A stretch of 64,000 nt of DNA. Origin: Natrarchaeobius oligotrophus. Its GTDB lineage: Archaea > Halobacteriota > Halobacteria > Halobacteriales > Natrialbaceae. The stretch spans positions 1 through 64,000 of the forward strand of contig NZ_REFZ01000016.1 of the NCBI RefSeq assembly GCF_003841465.1. Reading direction: 5' to 3'. The notes below the pieces were generated by a model. That model did not search any database, was not told the origin of the DNA, and worked only from the letters and a program-made list of their open reading frames with translations. The stretch's first letter is position 1. Every line of letters begins with the position of its first letter. A program made the translations under genes and the position numbers. Positions 17,556-25,826 of this stretch are shown in pieces.

Positions 17556-17943
17556 TCACCTGCTTGTACCACGTGTCGAGATCGGCTGCCCGAAGTGTCC
17601 ACCCCTCCTCAGGCAGCTCGGCTACGACATCTCGCTTGAACCGCTGGTAGTGATCACAGGCGATCTCATCGTTAAACGCGTGTGCGAGCAACGCAATCGC
17701 GAGTTGTGCGGGGCCGCTTCCACCATAGCCCCACTCGAACCCGCTTCTCGAAGCCGACAGAAGATCGTGCCTGGAGTCGAGTGGCTCGCCGTCGACGCTG
17801 ACAGTGCACTCTTCGCCAACCGGTGCAGTCGGGTCTCGATAGCCACGGTAGACTGTTTCCGCCGAATCGGTCGTTGCTGAAGGCCGTGGAGCGGTACTCT
17901 GGGTGCTCGGACCCTGGGTTTCAGCTCCGACATCCCGGCTCAT
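17542..17943 (-). CDS. DUF6166-type protein
   Basis: A 133-residue protein. After a Ser/Thr-rich leader it carries YRGYRD, a strand with VSVDGEPLDSR, and FEWGYGGSGPAQLAIALL, which I recognise as the DUF6166 pattern common on haloarchaeal plasmids and integrated elements. It is followed by FNDEIACDHYQRFKRDVV. The function is unknown. It is the fourth gene of the operon and overlaps the SWIM gene upstream by 4 nt. Confidence 0.7.
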   Translation of the reverse strand: MSRDVGAETQGPSTQSTAPRPSATTDSAETVYRGYRDPTAPVGEECTVSVDGEPLDSRHDLLSASRSGFEWGYGGSGPAQLAIALLAHAFNDEIACDHYQRFKRDVVAELPEEGWTLRAADLDTWYKQVSADA

Positions 17944-18326
17944 CTCCCCGTCACCTCTCGAAGCCGTTCGACTGCGTCTTCGAGTTCAGTAGCCGTTTCG
18001 CCTAACTCATCAGCGGCCTGGATCAGTTCCTCGGCATCCTGCTGGATGTCGTCGGCCTGCTCGCTGAGTGATTCTTCGAGTGCATCGATGTCGACCTGTC
18101 CGACCTCTATCCTCACTCTACGAATGTGTTTACACTCCTCCACTTCCTCCCGGTACTGGAAATCGGGACAGGAGCAGGCAGGCTCTCGCAGGTCAACCGT
18201 GTATGCTGATCCAGATTGCGTTGTCACCTCGAAGAGCGCATCTCCCTCTTCGAAGACGGTCATGTGCTCGCGGGCAGCCCGAAGTGTCCGGGCGTCAACC
18301 TCGGGCTGGACTGACTCAGAGCTCAC
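17940..18326 (-). CDS. SWIM zinc-finger protein with coiled coil
   Basis: A 128-residue protein. Residues about 45-67 show CSCPDFQY then ECKHIRRV, the CxCx(n)CxH SWIM zinc motif found in nucleic-acid-associated proteins. The C-terminal half is a continuous acidic coiled coil. It is the third gene of the operon. DNA or protein interaction in element maintenance is likely but unproven. Confidence 0.75.
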   Translation of the reverse strand: MSSESVQPEVDARTLRAAREHMTVFEEGDALFEVTTQSGSAYTVDLREPACSCPDFQYREEVEECKHIRRVRIEVGQVDIDALEESLSEQADDIQQDAEELIQAADELGETATELEDAVERLREVTGR

Positions 18327-18820
18327 GCTTCGTTACCTCCGTTGTCGCGGACTGGAACCCAAACGGGCTCCTTCGAGGAGTATTTGAGCTGTCGCTCCAG
18401 ATGTGCATCTTCGTCGACGAGGTCGATTGCCTGTTTGGCGGCCTCCAGAGTCAACGACCCCGACCGGAACGTATGGCCCCGTTCCAGTGTCGAGGGATCG
18501 GTAGTGAGCCGCACATCGACTACCGGTCCGAACGACCGTTGGTTGACGCAGCCCGCCCGACTTGAGAATGGTCCGCGTAGCGTGATTTGCTCGCCATCGA
18601 CCATTCTAATGGTGAAACACCGTCCTGCGTAGCCACCATCGTTTCCTTCACCACTCCACGTGTAGTATTGAACAAATCCATCGTGGATCGCACAATAGAT
18701 CCGGTCCTCGTGTTCAAACCGAAGTTCGTCTCGCGACGGGATTTCATCGACGACCACCTGAAGCCGTGGATCGTTTGCGACTTCCTCTTTCCAGTCGATA
18801 CTGGCGTCCTCGATGATCAC
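18323..18820 (-). CDS. Hypothetical protein
   Basis: A 165-residue acidic protein, mostly predicted beta (alternating polar strands such as RIYCAIHDGFVQYYTW and RCFTIRMVDGEQITLRGPF) with a helical end. No family is recognised. Overlaps of 4 nt on both sides tie it to the operon. Confidence 0.55.
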   Translation of the reverse strand: MIIEDASIDWKEEVANDPRLQVVVDEIPSRDELRFEHEDRIYCAIHDGFVQYYTWSGEGNDGGYAGRCFTIRMVDGEQITLRGPFSSRAGCVNQRSFGPVVDVRLTTDPSTLERGHTFRSGSLTLEAAKQAIDLVDEDAHLERQLKYSSKEPVWVPVRDNGGNEA

Positions 18821-19056
18821 GCTTCGTCACCCCTGCACGAATCCGGTAGGTCGCGTTTCTGCAAGACCTCGACACCGCACAGGGTGCAGCGATAGAAGGA
18901 TTCGAGGTACTCCACTTGTTCTGGATGTCCTCGGTGGGGGTCGGGATGCTGACCTGGAACCCATTCCGTCTTATCAATCACCAGATGCGAACCTATCTGC
19001 TCCGCATCCGGGTGTCTGTTCGACAGCGTTTCCACTCTGGAACTCGTATCTGACAT
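18817..19056 (-). CDS. Small zinc-knuckle protein, first gene of a nine-gene operon
   Basis: A 79-residue protein with CTLCGVEV (about 57-64) and a later lone Cys near the end, plus paired His residues before it, suggesting one zinc site. It leads the run of nine overlapping genes down to 16380. A TATA-like ATATAACTAATATA block lies far upstream (about 19180), so the real leader may be long, or the true promoter is nearer and unseen. Confidence 0.55.
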   Translation of the reverse strand: MSDTSSRVETLSNRHPDAEQIGSHLVIDKTEWVPGQHPDPHRGHPEQVEYLESFYRCTLCGVEVLQKRDLPDSCRGDEA

Positions 19057-19363
19057 TGCTTCCTGGTCTCCAAGGGAAGCCTACCGAGTCCGGTGTCCCA
19101 TCACCGGCCTCAACTCCGGCACCGTTTGTCCAGAGCTGTGGCTCCTCGTGTAGGTTTCCCTATGTATTGATAGGATAGATGGTATATTAGTTATATCTAT
19201 TCCAGCAGAAACTAACGGTAAATTAGGATGTTGAGACTCTACAAACGTCGCTGTTGGCAGTGTCCGGTCGGATCCGGATATGATCCACTGGCACTGTGCT
19301 CGGGCCGGTGCGGCTGTAGACAGGGGTCCGTTTGGGTGGCGAGCATCGAAGCGATCAATGTCA
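19057..19363. other. Intergenic region upstream of the small-protein operon
   Basis: There is no convincing gene. The region includes an A/T-rich block around 19160-19200 and one dispersed-repeat copy at 19251. Confidence 0.5.
19251..19267 (+). repeat. Dispersed element repeat, copy 4
   Basis: CTGTTGGCAGTGTCCGG matches the core exactly with CCGG in place of CGCG. Confidence 0.45.
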
Positions 19364-20311
19364 TTAGCCGGATTGGAACTCTTCTTTAGTGAGGACCGTA
19401 TCCGGATCATCGCGGAGGGGGAGCCCGAATCCCATTACGTGGTCGATCGCTGAGAATCCATCCTCGCCACCGAGACCGGGCGTTCTTTCCACCTTCTCCC
19501 AGAGGTACTTACCACCATCTGGTCTGATCAGGTTATAAAGTGCAGTCAATACGACCTCGGAAAATTTGTAGCAAGCCCACGCGTCGACATGGTAGATGTC
19601 AAGTTGGCAGTCATATCCGTAGTCCTCTTTGGTCGTTTGCATCCGTGCGAAAGCAAAGTTCCACTCCCCCTCATCGGTTAATTTTTTGTCCAACTCCTGC
19701 GTTCTCCGGGTGTATTCTTTGTCCCCGTCTGAATCGAACATCATAATCTCTTTCGTGAGTAGCCGAAGGTCATCGGGAGTGACTGGGATTACTCGGAACC
19801 CGTGTTTAAAGTCATTGAGTAGATTTTTCGTACCATCGGCATAGTTCAGAATCGCGTTACATACTCCGCGATGTAGCCATGGATCTTCGTGAAACTCCAC
19901 CGATTGCGTCTCGTCGTCGATTGACGCGGGACAACCGAGCAATCCGATCGAAAGGGCCTCCAGCTCGTCGATAGTGTACTCTTCGTTGGTCATTATACTG
20001 GCCATCGTGTCTTCGTGCTCCAGCATGTTCTCGACCAGTGGGAATCCATCAGACTCCAGATTCTCAAGCACCGAGTTGATGTTGTTCCGGTAGGTTTCTT
20101 CTTTCACGACGAACCACGGCAAGTCTGGATTCCGAACTTTTGCCGCGAACACGTGGGTGTAAATGTCCGACAGTAACACCGCAGTATAGAGTGCCTCGAA
20201 CCGATCCTGCTCGTTGAATGGGTTGATTTTTTGGACCCGATTTTGCCAATATTTGAAAGGATAGTTGTACTCCCATAGGAATTTGAAGGGTGATTGTATT
20301 TCCGAAGACAT
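19364..20311 (-). CDS. Hypothetical protein, possibly HEPN-like
   Basis: A 315-residue acidic protein of no family I can name. It is largely helical with many aromatic residues. The segment LLNDFKHGFRVIP (about 166-178) resembles the N-x-x-KHG-x-R stretches seen in uncharacterised HEPN-like or C39-associated proteins, but that is a weak cue. It stands alone on the minus strand with non-coding DNA on both sides. Defence or regulation is possible given the surroundings. Confidence 0.5.
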   Translation of the reverse strand: MSSEIQSPFKFLWEYNYPFKYWQNRVQKINPFNEQDRFEALYTAVLLSDIYTHVFAAKVRNPDLPWFVVKEETYRNNINSVLENLESDGFPLVENMLEHEDTMASIMTNEEYTIDELEALSIGLLGCPASIDDETQSVEFHEDPWLHRGVCNAILNYADGTKNLLNDFKHGFRVIPVTPDDLRLLTKEIMMFDSDGDKEYTRRTQELDKKLTDEGEWNFAFARMQTTKEDYGYDCQLDIYHVDAWACYKFSEVVLTALYNLIRPDGGKYLWEKVERTPGLGGEDGFSAIDHVMGFGLPLRDDPDTVLTKEEFQSG

Positions 20312-20335
20312 AGTGGTAGATTAGAGAGAAGGTCC

Positions 20336-20716
20336 TTAAACCTGCAGCCAAGAACGAGATCTTACAATGGTGACGCCCCACTTCTCATCGTCAGCCGGCT
20401 GCTGGCTCTGCAGGCCGACTTTCGAGATCGTCATGTCTATGGCGTCGGCCTGGTCGTCGTGCTCGTCCGGGAAGGACACTCACTCGTCGACGACGTGCAG
20501 CCACTCGGCTGGCTCTGCTCGACGGTCATCCATCGACGACACCCGTTGTTGCCGGCTGTAGAGCTGGCTGGCGACGAGATCACGTTCGACGGCCCAGTTG
20601 TCTGCGTCCTGATCGAACGCCGCCAGCACTTGGATCAGGCCGGTATCTACGTCGTCTGCGTCAATGACGAGTACGTGATCCGGATGGCCCAATTCGTCGC
20701 CGCCTTCAACGAACAC
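20336..20716 (-). pseudogene. Truncated/interrupted gene with a terminase-like tail
   Basis: One minus-strand frame runs from GTG 20716 to a stop at 20336-20338 but contains an in-frame TGA at 20480-20482. The downstream part continues VSFPDEHDDQADAID, and the upstream part ends EWLHVVDE. Together they resemble the end of phage terminase large subunits (EW...C..FP..HDDQ.DA), with the TGA where a Cys codon would fit. The acidic composition holds across the stop, which argues for one original gene. A frame on the other strand spans the region but looks like an antisense shadow. Confidence 0.45.
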
Positions 20717-20855
20717 TCTATAAGACTAATCGAAAAGTAGGAAGTTCCACTTTCACTCCGTGGGTTGTCGTTTTTATCAACGACATGGTAGTCAGTGGTG
20801 TTGGTTTTTGATGATTTCACCCCTTTGAGGTGGGGCTGAAACCAACGGGAAAAAC

Positions 20856-21512
20856 ATGAGCGCAGGAATGACCGAAGCGGACGAGGAGTATAGTCCTCCA
20901 GAACCACCCGACGGACTCGACAACGATCCGGACGAATATGACGAACTCAACGGATTCCACGACGCCATCTCGTCATCCAAAGGACGGCGCATACTCACGC
21001 TGGAATTGGCGCTCTCCCTGGCTGCGTTGGTTGTTCTCCCGTTTGGCATCTCGACCGTCCAAGAAGCCGTGTGGGCAGTGGGAGGGGCGCCGCTCGGCGC
21101 ACTGGCAGTGCTCGTTGGAGGTGCGATTAGCATCTACGTCGTTACAGTCGTCCTCCACGAGCAGGTCCACCGCGTGGTCAACGAGTATTACGGATACGAC
21201 GTTGAGATCCGGTATGGCTTCCCGATCTCGTACGCGCTCGTAACGGAGCAGTGGATCGCCCGCGAGCACAACTTGGTGGCTCTCGTCACGCCGTTACTCG
21301 TCATCTCTCCGACGAGCTACGCGCTCTGCATCACGGTGTCGAGCCCGGCGCTGACAGTGATCTTCGGCTATGTATTCTTCATCAACACGGCGGCGTCATG
21401 TAGTGATCTCTACGCCTTCAGTGGTCTCGGGTCGCGTCCCAAGGGCTCGATGGGATGGATCGCAGACACGAATGACGGCATTCGTTCATTCATATACGAA
21501 CCGTCCTCTTGA
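20856..21512 (+). CDS. DUF3267-type membrane zinc metalloprotease
   Basis: A 218-residue protein. After an acidic leader (1-45) there are membrane segments at about 52-72 and 78-102. The zinc motif HEQVH (HExxH) sits inside VVTVVLHEQVHRVVNEYYG at about residue 107, followed by RYGFPISYALV and further hydrophobic segments. This matches the DUF3267 family of integral-membrane proteases. The second metal ligand cannot be assigned by eye. Targets are unknown. Confidence 0.75.
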   Translation: MSAGMTEADEEYSPPEPPDGLDNDPDEYDELNGFHDAISSSKGRRILTLELALSLAALVVLPFGISTVQEAVWAVGGAPLGALAVLVGGAISIYVVTVVLHEQVHRVVNEYYGYDVEIRYGFPISYALVTEQWIAREHNLVALVTPLLVISPTSYALCITVSSPALTVIFGYVFFINTAASCSDLYAFSGLGSRPKGSMGWIADTNDGIRSFIYEPSS

Positions 21513-21646
21513 CGGTTCTCATACCGCCGTCTCTTTTGGCATGGTCCGGTCAGGCCATCCAACTACGACCCCGACGTCACCATCGAATCCAACCACCGAC
21601 CGCGTCCAAGCTTTCATAATAACTGACTCGAACATCCCAGTAGGCG

Positions 21647-21976
21647 ATGGATCTTCCCGAGCTGCCCTACGACAACGTTCACAAGTTTCTGGCTACGATC
21701 GGGTTCGTCCTTGTCTTGACGGCAATCGCTATAGAGCCTGTATACCTCGAAAACCAAGAGATATTTTCAATCGGTGCCACTGCACTGATACTCGGGCTAC
21801 TGGGTTGGGGTATTGAAAGGGTATATATCCCGCCGTTACAGGAACTCGACAGGAAACCCAGTCTCAGTCATGGTGAGAAACAGTGGGGAAGAAGGTGGAG
21901 CAATAGGTTGCGTTGGTTCCGGTTCCTCGCACCGGTGTTGTTTCTGTTGGTAACTGCGGCTATTATCGTGCTGTGA
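21647..21976 (+). CDS. Small membrane protein
   Basis: A 109-residue protein with three hydrophobic segments (about 13-30, 41-58 and 90-108) and a basic loop between the second and third. A TATA-like CATAATAA about 30 bp before the ATG fits a leaderless promoter. There is no family assignment. A dispersed repeat follows its stop by about 10 bp. Confidence 0.6.
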   Translation: MDLPELPYDNVHKFLATIGFVLVLTAIAIEPVYLENQEIFSIGATALILGLLGWGIERVYIPPLQELDRKPSLSHGEKQWGRRWSNRLRWFRFLAPVLFLLVTAAIIVL

Positions 21977-21986
21977 GATGACGCAG

Positions 21987-22003
21987 CTGTTGGCAGTGGC
22001 GCG
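21987..22003 (+). repeat. Dispersed element repeat, copy 5
   Basis: CTGTTGGCAGTGGCGCG lies 10 bp past the stop of the membrane-protein gene. No gene was seen in the remaining gap to 22230. Confidence 0.5.
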
Positions 22004-22229
22004 TGTGCCGTAACCCGTTCTCTCACATTGCTTCCGGCAGAGGTTGTTAACCAGGATTCTGACGTTCACAACTGGTTAAGCACTCGACCCATCAGATGGG
22101 CGGTTACCGTCAAGATATTTATATTACCGTGGCCACACTGAATCTGGGATTACCAGAGGTCTTAGGGGTGCAAGATCTACAACCTATACATTAGTTGTGA
22201 AATCTGCATCCCTGAGCCGTCTTGCGGTT

Positions 22230-24086
22230 TTATCTATCAGGTATTGGAACATTTGCGTGCGGGTTTTTCTCTGATAAGCCGACATTTTTCCATTCCTTCT
22301 TGGCGTACCGACCGTCTCCGCGCTCGTCTTCGACATAGCCGTGTTTCCGGAGTACCTTGAGCGCCTCGTCTACGCTTCGCTTTTTGACACTGACGCTGTC
22401 GATGATCTCGTCCTTCGTTGCCGACCCCCTCTCTTCCAGGGCACGGGCAACCTCCTGCACAGACCTCGACCATCGCTTCGGGTTCTCCTCGACGACGGTT
22501 CGAGGAATCCAGTCAGGGATGTTTGCGGTGTAGACGTAGATGTCTGCGCCCGGTATCTCCTCCGTCCGACCGACTCGGAAGATCGCCTGGGCGACCTCAT
22601 TGTGGACGAGATGGCGGTAGTATTTGTCTCCGACCTTGCCGTAGCTCTTGTCGATGCCCGGTTCGCCGTTGCTCTCAACAGCGTACCCGTCGAGGGCGGC
22701 CAGACGCTGGATCTCTCGGTCGCCCGGATGAAGCGAACCGAGAACCGCGAGGAGCGTCTCGTCTTCGAGCTCGGAGTGCGAGCGCACTTTTCCGAGGTGG
22801 AGTTCCTTGTTCGAGACGTAGCGGCCGTTGATGATGCTCTGCTTCGCCTCGTTACTGGTGATCGTCGGTAGCATCCGGTCGTGCTCGTTCTTGATTTCCC
22901 AGAGGATGCCGTTGAACACGTCACGGTTCAGATTCTTCGCTTTTGCCGCCGACACCGTCCGGTCGGGTGTCAGCTGGACGATGTTGTAGTCCAAGACGTG
23001 CTCGATGAACTCGGCCCGCTCGTTGAGCGTCATAAATTCGTGGTACTCCAGGTCGAGACCGAGGCGGTTGCACCAGATCTCCGGCGTGGGCGTCCCATCC
23101 ATGGCGATCGTCGCCCACGCACTGGCCAGCGGCTCGGGCGGGGTACGAACGATGATCGATGGATCTGTCGTGTCGGTGCCCTCGTCGTACAGCAGCGTCT
23201 TACTCGCGAGCTCCGTTCGACGCATGTTGAGGCTGCCGTCGTCGGCGACGGGCTCGCCGTTGAGCACCGCAATCGCGAGCAGCGGGGCGTCGGCCCGTCC
23301 CCCTTGATCCGAGTAGCCAACATTCGGATCGGTCAGATCTACCTGTTCGTGGATCTCCGCGATCCATTCGGCTCGCTGGTCGTCGTCCGCGGCGATCAGG
23401 TCGTCGATCGAGGTCGCCCCGTCGAGATCCACGTGGTGCTCCAGGAGGACATTGATCGCTCGCGTGTACGCGTCCTGCTCAACCGTGTATTCGAACGCGC
23501 CGCCAGCGTCCTCGTCGAAGATCGTGACTCGTTCCTCGATGTATCGCTCGACGTTGCCGTGGATCGGGTGGCCGATCAGCAGGTCGACGTTATCGATCTC
23601 GAAGTCGCAGGCGACGGCGTACGGGCATTTGCCCTCGTGCTGGCAAGGCATGGCGTCGTCGAGGCGTTTGTGCATGTAGCTCGGCGTGATCTGGTTACTG
23701 TGGAGCATCTCGACCAGTTGGGACCACGTTTCCTCGCGGTACGGGATCTCGACGTCGTCGTGCTCGCCGGCTGCGGTCGGACAAACCTCGAAAAACTGCG
23801 GTAACATCTTGATCCGGTCGGAGTCCTGCCCCTCCTCGATCGCGTAGTCCTTGACCTGCTCACGGGTGTCTGTCTCGTTGGTGAGCACGGTGACCGGCCT
23901 GTCGACCGAGGGATCGGCGGCCAGCTTCCCAGCCGAATACGTCTTGCCCAGCATCATCAACACGGGGACCAAGTGGTAGCCGCCGTTAGTAGCGCAAGAG
24001 CGGATCAGATCGTACGTCTGTTCGCGTCTCTTTTCAAGCCCCGATTTAGACGACGCTGCGCTACCAGACTTGCTTGCCATCGACAT
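22230..24086 (-). CDS. Helicase-like replication candidate with C-terminal winged helix
   Basis: A 618-residue protein. A P-loop-like MMLGKTYSAGKL (about 44-55) and a later VTIFDEDAGG (about 187-196, DExx-like) suggest a degenerate SF2 NTPase. Between them are Cys residues CQHEGKCPYAVAC (about 148-160), a possible Fe-S or zinc cluster like those of XPD-type helicases. The last ~100 residues form a winged helix (VQEVARALEERGSATKDEII...RKHGYVED). The gene shares its ATG with the stop of a 59-aa gene and lies downstream of a tandem RHH regulator. Comparable proteins occur in haloarchaeal plasmids, so element replication is the likely job (inference). Confidence 0.65.
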   Translation of the reverse strand: MSMASKSGSAASSKSGLEKRREQTYDLIRSCATNGGYHLVPVLMMLGKTYSAGKLAADPSVDRPVTVLTNETDTREQVKDYAIEEGQDSDRIKMLPQFFEVCPTAAGEHDDVEIPYREETWSQLVEMLHSNQITPSYMHKRLDDAMPCQHEGKCPYAVACDFEIDNVDLLIGHPIHGNVERYIEERVTIFDEDAGGAFEYTVEQDAYTRAINVLLEHHVDLDGATSIDDLIAADDDQRAEWIAEIHEQVDLTDPNVGYSDQGGRADAPLLAIAVLNGEPVADDGSLNMRRTELASKTLLYDEGTDTTDPSIIVRTPPEPLASAWATIAMDGTPTPEIWCNRLGLDLEYHEFMTLNERAEFIEHVLDYNIVQLTPDRTVSAAKAKNLNRDVFNGILWEIKNEHDRMLPTITSNEAKQSIINGRYVSNKELHLGKVRSHSELEDETLLAVLGSLHPGDREIQRLAALDGYAVESNGEPGIDKSYGKVGDKYYRHLVHNEVAQAIFRVGRTEEIPGADIYVYTANIPDWIPRTVVEENPKRWSRSVQEVARALEERGSATKDEIIDSVSVKKRSVDEALKVLRKHGYVEDERGDGRYAKKEWKNVGLSEKNPHANVPIPDR

Positions 24087-24262
24087 TACAGCCTGTCGAT
24101 CTTCCGTTCGATCAAGTCGCCGGACCCGTGCTCGTACTCCCGAGTATCAGCCTCCAAGCTGACGATGCTGTATGCCGCATCGCGGTGCCTGAACAAGGCC
24201 TGTGGATTTCCGTCGTTCTTTTCCAACACCTGCCCCAGGCTTATCACTTCGTCATCCGACAT
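24086..24262 (-). CDS. 58-residue hypothetical protein between regulator and helicase
   Basis: A very short gene, MSDDEVISLGQV to LIERKIDRL. It is linked by one-base stop/start overlaps to both neighbours (TGATG with the RHH gene, TAATG with the helicase-like gene). This tight spacing is the main evidence that it is translated. It is acidic with a basic C-terminus. No family is recognised. Confidence 0.65.
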   Translation of the reverse strand: MSDDEVISLGQVLEKNDGNPQALFRHRDAAYSIVSLEADTREYEHGSGDLIERKIDRL

Positions 24263-24564
24263 CACTGATCACCCAACTCGTCAAGTTTTCTTTTTAACTC
24301 TATCCGATCCTCAATCAGTTGATGGACAAAGACTGAAAAAACAAAATCATGAGAGGCAATAAAATCGTCGTGCTCATCACTGACACTAACCGACGTGCGG
24401 ATAAGTTTGTGATCCTCGGTTGATCGATCTGTTTCGGTTGGTAGCTCTCGATTATTTTCAATTACCTCATCGATGGCGGTTTGTACCAACCCACTCAGGG
24501 TGAAAGCTTCGTCTTTTACGAAGCGATGATGGTCTTCACGTATGCGGACCTGTCTCGTTGGCAT
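24262..24564 (-). CDS. Tandem ribbon-helix-helix regulator
   Basis: A 100-residue protein. The start is chosen at ATG 24564 because PTRQVRIREDHHRFV begins an RHH strand there. Two similar RHH units are visible: RQVRIREDHHRFVKDEAFTL then SGLVQTAIDEVIE (about 3-36), and RTSVSVSDEHDDFIASHDFV then SVFVHQLIEDRIE (about 53-85). A single chain would therefore form the two-fold fold normally made by a dimer. Three GTACATA boxes sit directly before and over its start. By analogy with CopG-type plasmid control, it probably represses this operon, which also carries the helicase-like gene. Confidence 0.7.
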   Translation of the reverse strand: MPTRQVRIREDHHRFVKDEAFTLSGLVQTAIDEVIENNRELPTETDRSTEDHKLIRTSVSVSDEHDDFIASHDFVFSVFVHQLIEDRIELKRKLDELGDQ

Positions 24565-24567
24565 TCT

Positions 24568-24597
24568 GTACATAAAACTATGTACCACAGGTACATA
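24568..24597 (-). promoter_or_regulatory. GTACATA operator cluster
   Basis: GTACATA (24568-24574) and TATGTAC (24579-24585) form a perfect inverted repeat with a 4-bp spacer, and a third GTACATA follows at 24591-24597. The cluster begins 4 bp upstream of the RHH start codon, so a bound repressor would block initiation of this leaderless operon. Confidence 0.65.
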
Positions 24598-24628
24598 AGA
24601 TCTTCTGTTTTTTGATACATGAGTAAAG

Positions 24629-25024
24629 TCATTGATCGGCGCTCGTATCGGCTGTTCGCTGGACGATCCACTCGGCGATTCCCTGGGGGAGGTTTCGGCC
24701 ATCCTCCCTCATATCCCTTTGAATCGCTTCTGTGGTGTCCTCTGGGTCTCTGGTTTCGAGGTAAGTTTCAGCATATTTGGATGCGAATCGAATGGTTCGT
24801 TGAAGCGGGGTCCATTCCTGCATCGGTTCGCTGGGCTCTGGTCCATTATTTAGGAAGCGTTGGTACCCTCGTAGGTGGTCAAACAGAAGTCTACGACTGC
24901 TCTTGACCCACCATTCATCTCCAGTGGCTCGGGCGAAATCGTGGAGGCAGGCATATTGAAACGCGACATGGTCTGATTGATTCATCTGGTACAGTGCTCC
25001 GTCGTCGCTCGGGTCATGTGGCAT
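24629..25024 (-). CDS. Hypothetical protein
   Basis: A 131-residue acidic helical protein; ATG 25024 (PHDPSDDGALY) is preferred over upstream starts at 25054 and 25063. It contains WWVKSSRRLLFDHLRGYQRFL (about 37-58) and TIRFASKYAETYLETRDPED. No family is recognised. It ends about 30 bp before the operator of the regulator-helicase operon on the same strand. Confidence 0.55.
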   Translation of the reverse strand: MPHDPSDDGALYQMNQSDHVAFQYACLHDFARATGDEWWVKSSRRLLFDHLRGYQRFLNNGPEPSEPMQEWTPLQRTIRFASKYAETYLETRDPEDTTEAIQRDMREDGRNLPQGIAEWIVQRTADTSADQ

Positions 25025-25181
25025 GTTTGATGTCACCTCTTTTTGCCCCGTCATGCGTCGCAAGATACAAGCCCCGAGCGTGCTAAAACACGAACGAGGC
25101 GTCCACTTGGAGCAGCGGGCCTCAAATTGAGATCCAGCGGCCGATTTCCTGCTACAAGTTCCGGCCGTTGGTTTTGTACTG

Positions 25182-25334
25182 CTACTGAGTAGCTACCTCC
25201 GAGTAGTGTTCGAGCATCTTATCAAGAAGTTGATTATATGTTTCTCCACCTGATTTTTGGGCTCGCAGCCGATCTCTCACGTTTGGATCCAGCTTGATAC
25301 TGGTTCGATTTCGGGTCATTGTACCAGGCTTCAT
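25182..25334 (-). CDS. Small ribbon-helix-helix (CopG-like) protein
   Basis: A 50-residue protein with TRNRTSIKLDPNVRDRLRAQK followed by SGGETYNQLLDKMLEHY, the strand-helix-helix layout of minimal CopG-like regulators. A start at an internal ATG (25319) is also possible. An inverted repeat TATATATC/GATATATA directly upstream could be its operator and TATA region. It may control itself or the neighbouring genes. Confidence 0.7.
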   Translation of the reverse strand: MKPGTMTRNRTSIKLDPNVRDRLRAQKSGGETYNQLLDKMLEHYSEVATQ

Positions 25335-25361
25335 ATATATCTACACCCCGGGGGATATATA
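25334..25361 (-). promoter_or_regulatory. TATATATC/GATATATA inverted repeat
   Basis: Perfect 8-bp arms (25334-25341 and 25354-25361) are separated by 12 bp containing CCCCGGGG. The repeat abuts the start of the small RHH gene and supplies its TATA box, so it may be both promoter and operator. Confidence 0.5.
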
Positions 25362-25826
25362 CCAGTTTTCCGTGATGAAGGTCACTGGCCGTTCCTGCTG
25401 CACGAAGTATGAAAACTGTGTATCCTGTCCTCCATGAAGCAACTAAACTGGCTGACGGCGTTTGATAGCCGGTGTCAACCCCCCGATACAGGGTTCCGAC
25501 ATTTCAGGCTCGGATTCACGACGAGAGAGCACACTGCCAACAGGACCAATGGTACGAACTGCGCGAATCCACCGACATAGAAATCAGCGGTCAACTGGGA
25601 TTTCGACCAGGGGGTGGGCCGAGGCTTCTATCGTCGGGTGGGTGGGGGTGAAACAGACGGAGAGGGGGTGCTACCCTGATTTGAATTAGCTGGCTTCATT
25701 GAAAAGGTGCCTGGGAGTGCCCAGACATCCAGTTTCAGCGTGTTTAGGGGCGACGAACGAGGGGGGCTACTTCATCATGTCTCCACCCTCTCCGGCTCTA
25801 CGATGAGTGGACCGCTGGAAGCTTAG
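25362..25826. other. Long non-coding gap
   Basis: No acidic reading frame or known domain is visible on either strand. It contains one inverted-orientation dispersed repeat at 25527-25543 and G-rich tracts around 25610-25670. Confidence 0.4.
25527..25543 (-). repeat. Dispersed element repeat, copy 6
   Basis: On the minus strand it reads CTGTTGGCAGTGTGCTC. The core is intact and the CGCG end is lost. Confidence 0.4.

Noticed and set aside
20294-20740. 148-codon plus-strand frame
   Set aside because: It mirrors the acidic minus-strand interrupted gene and has the hydrophobic Val-rich look of an antisense frame.
25462-25689. 75-codon plus-strand frame
   Set aside because: It spans a dispersed repeat, has no acidic bias or motif and no promoter-like sequence.
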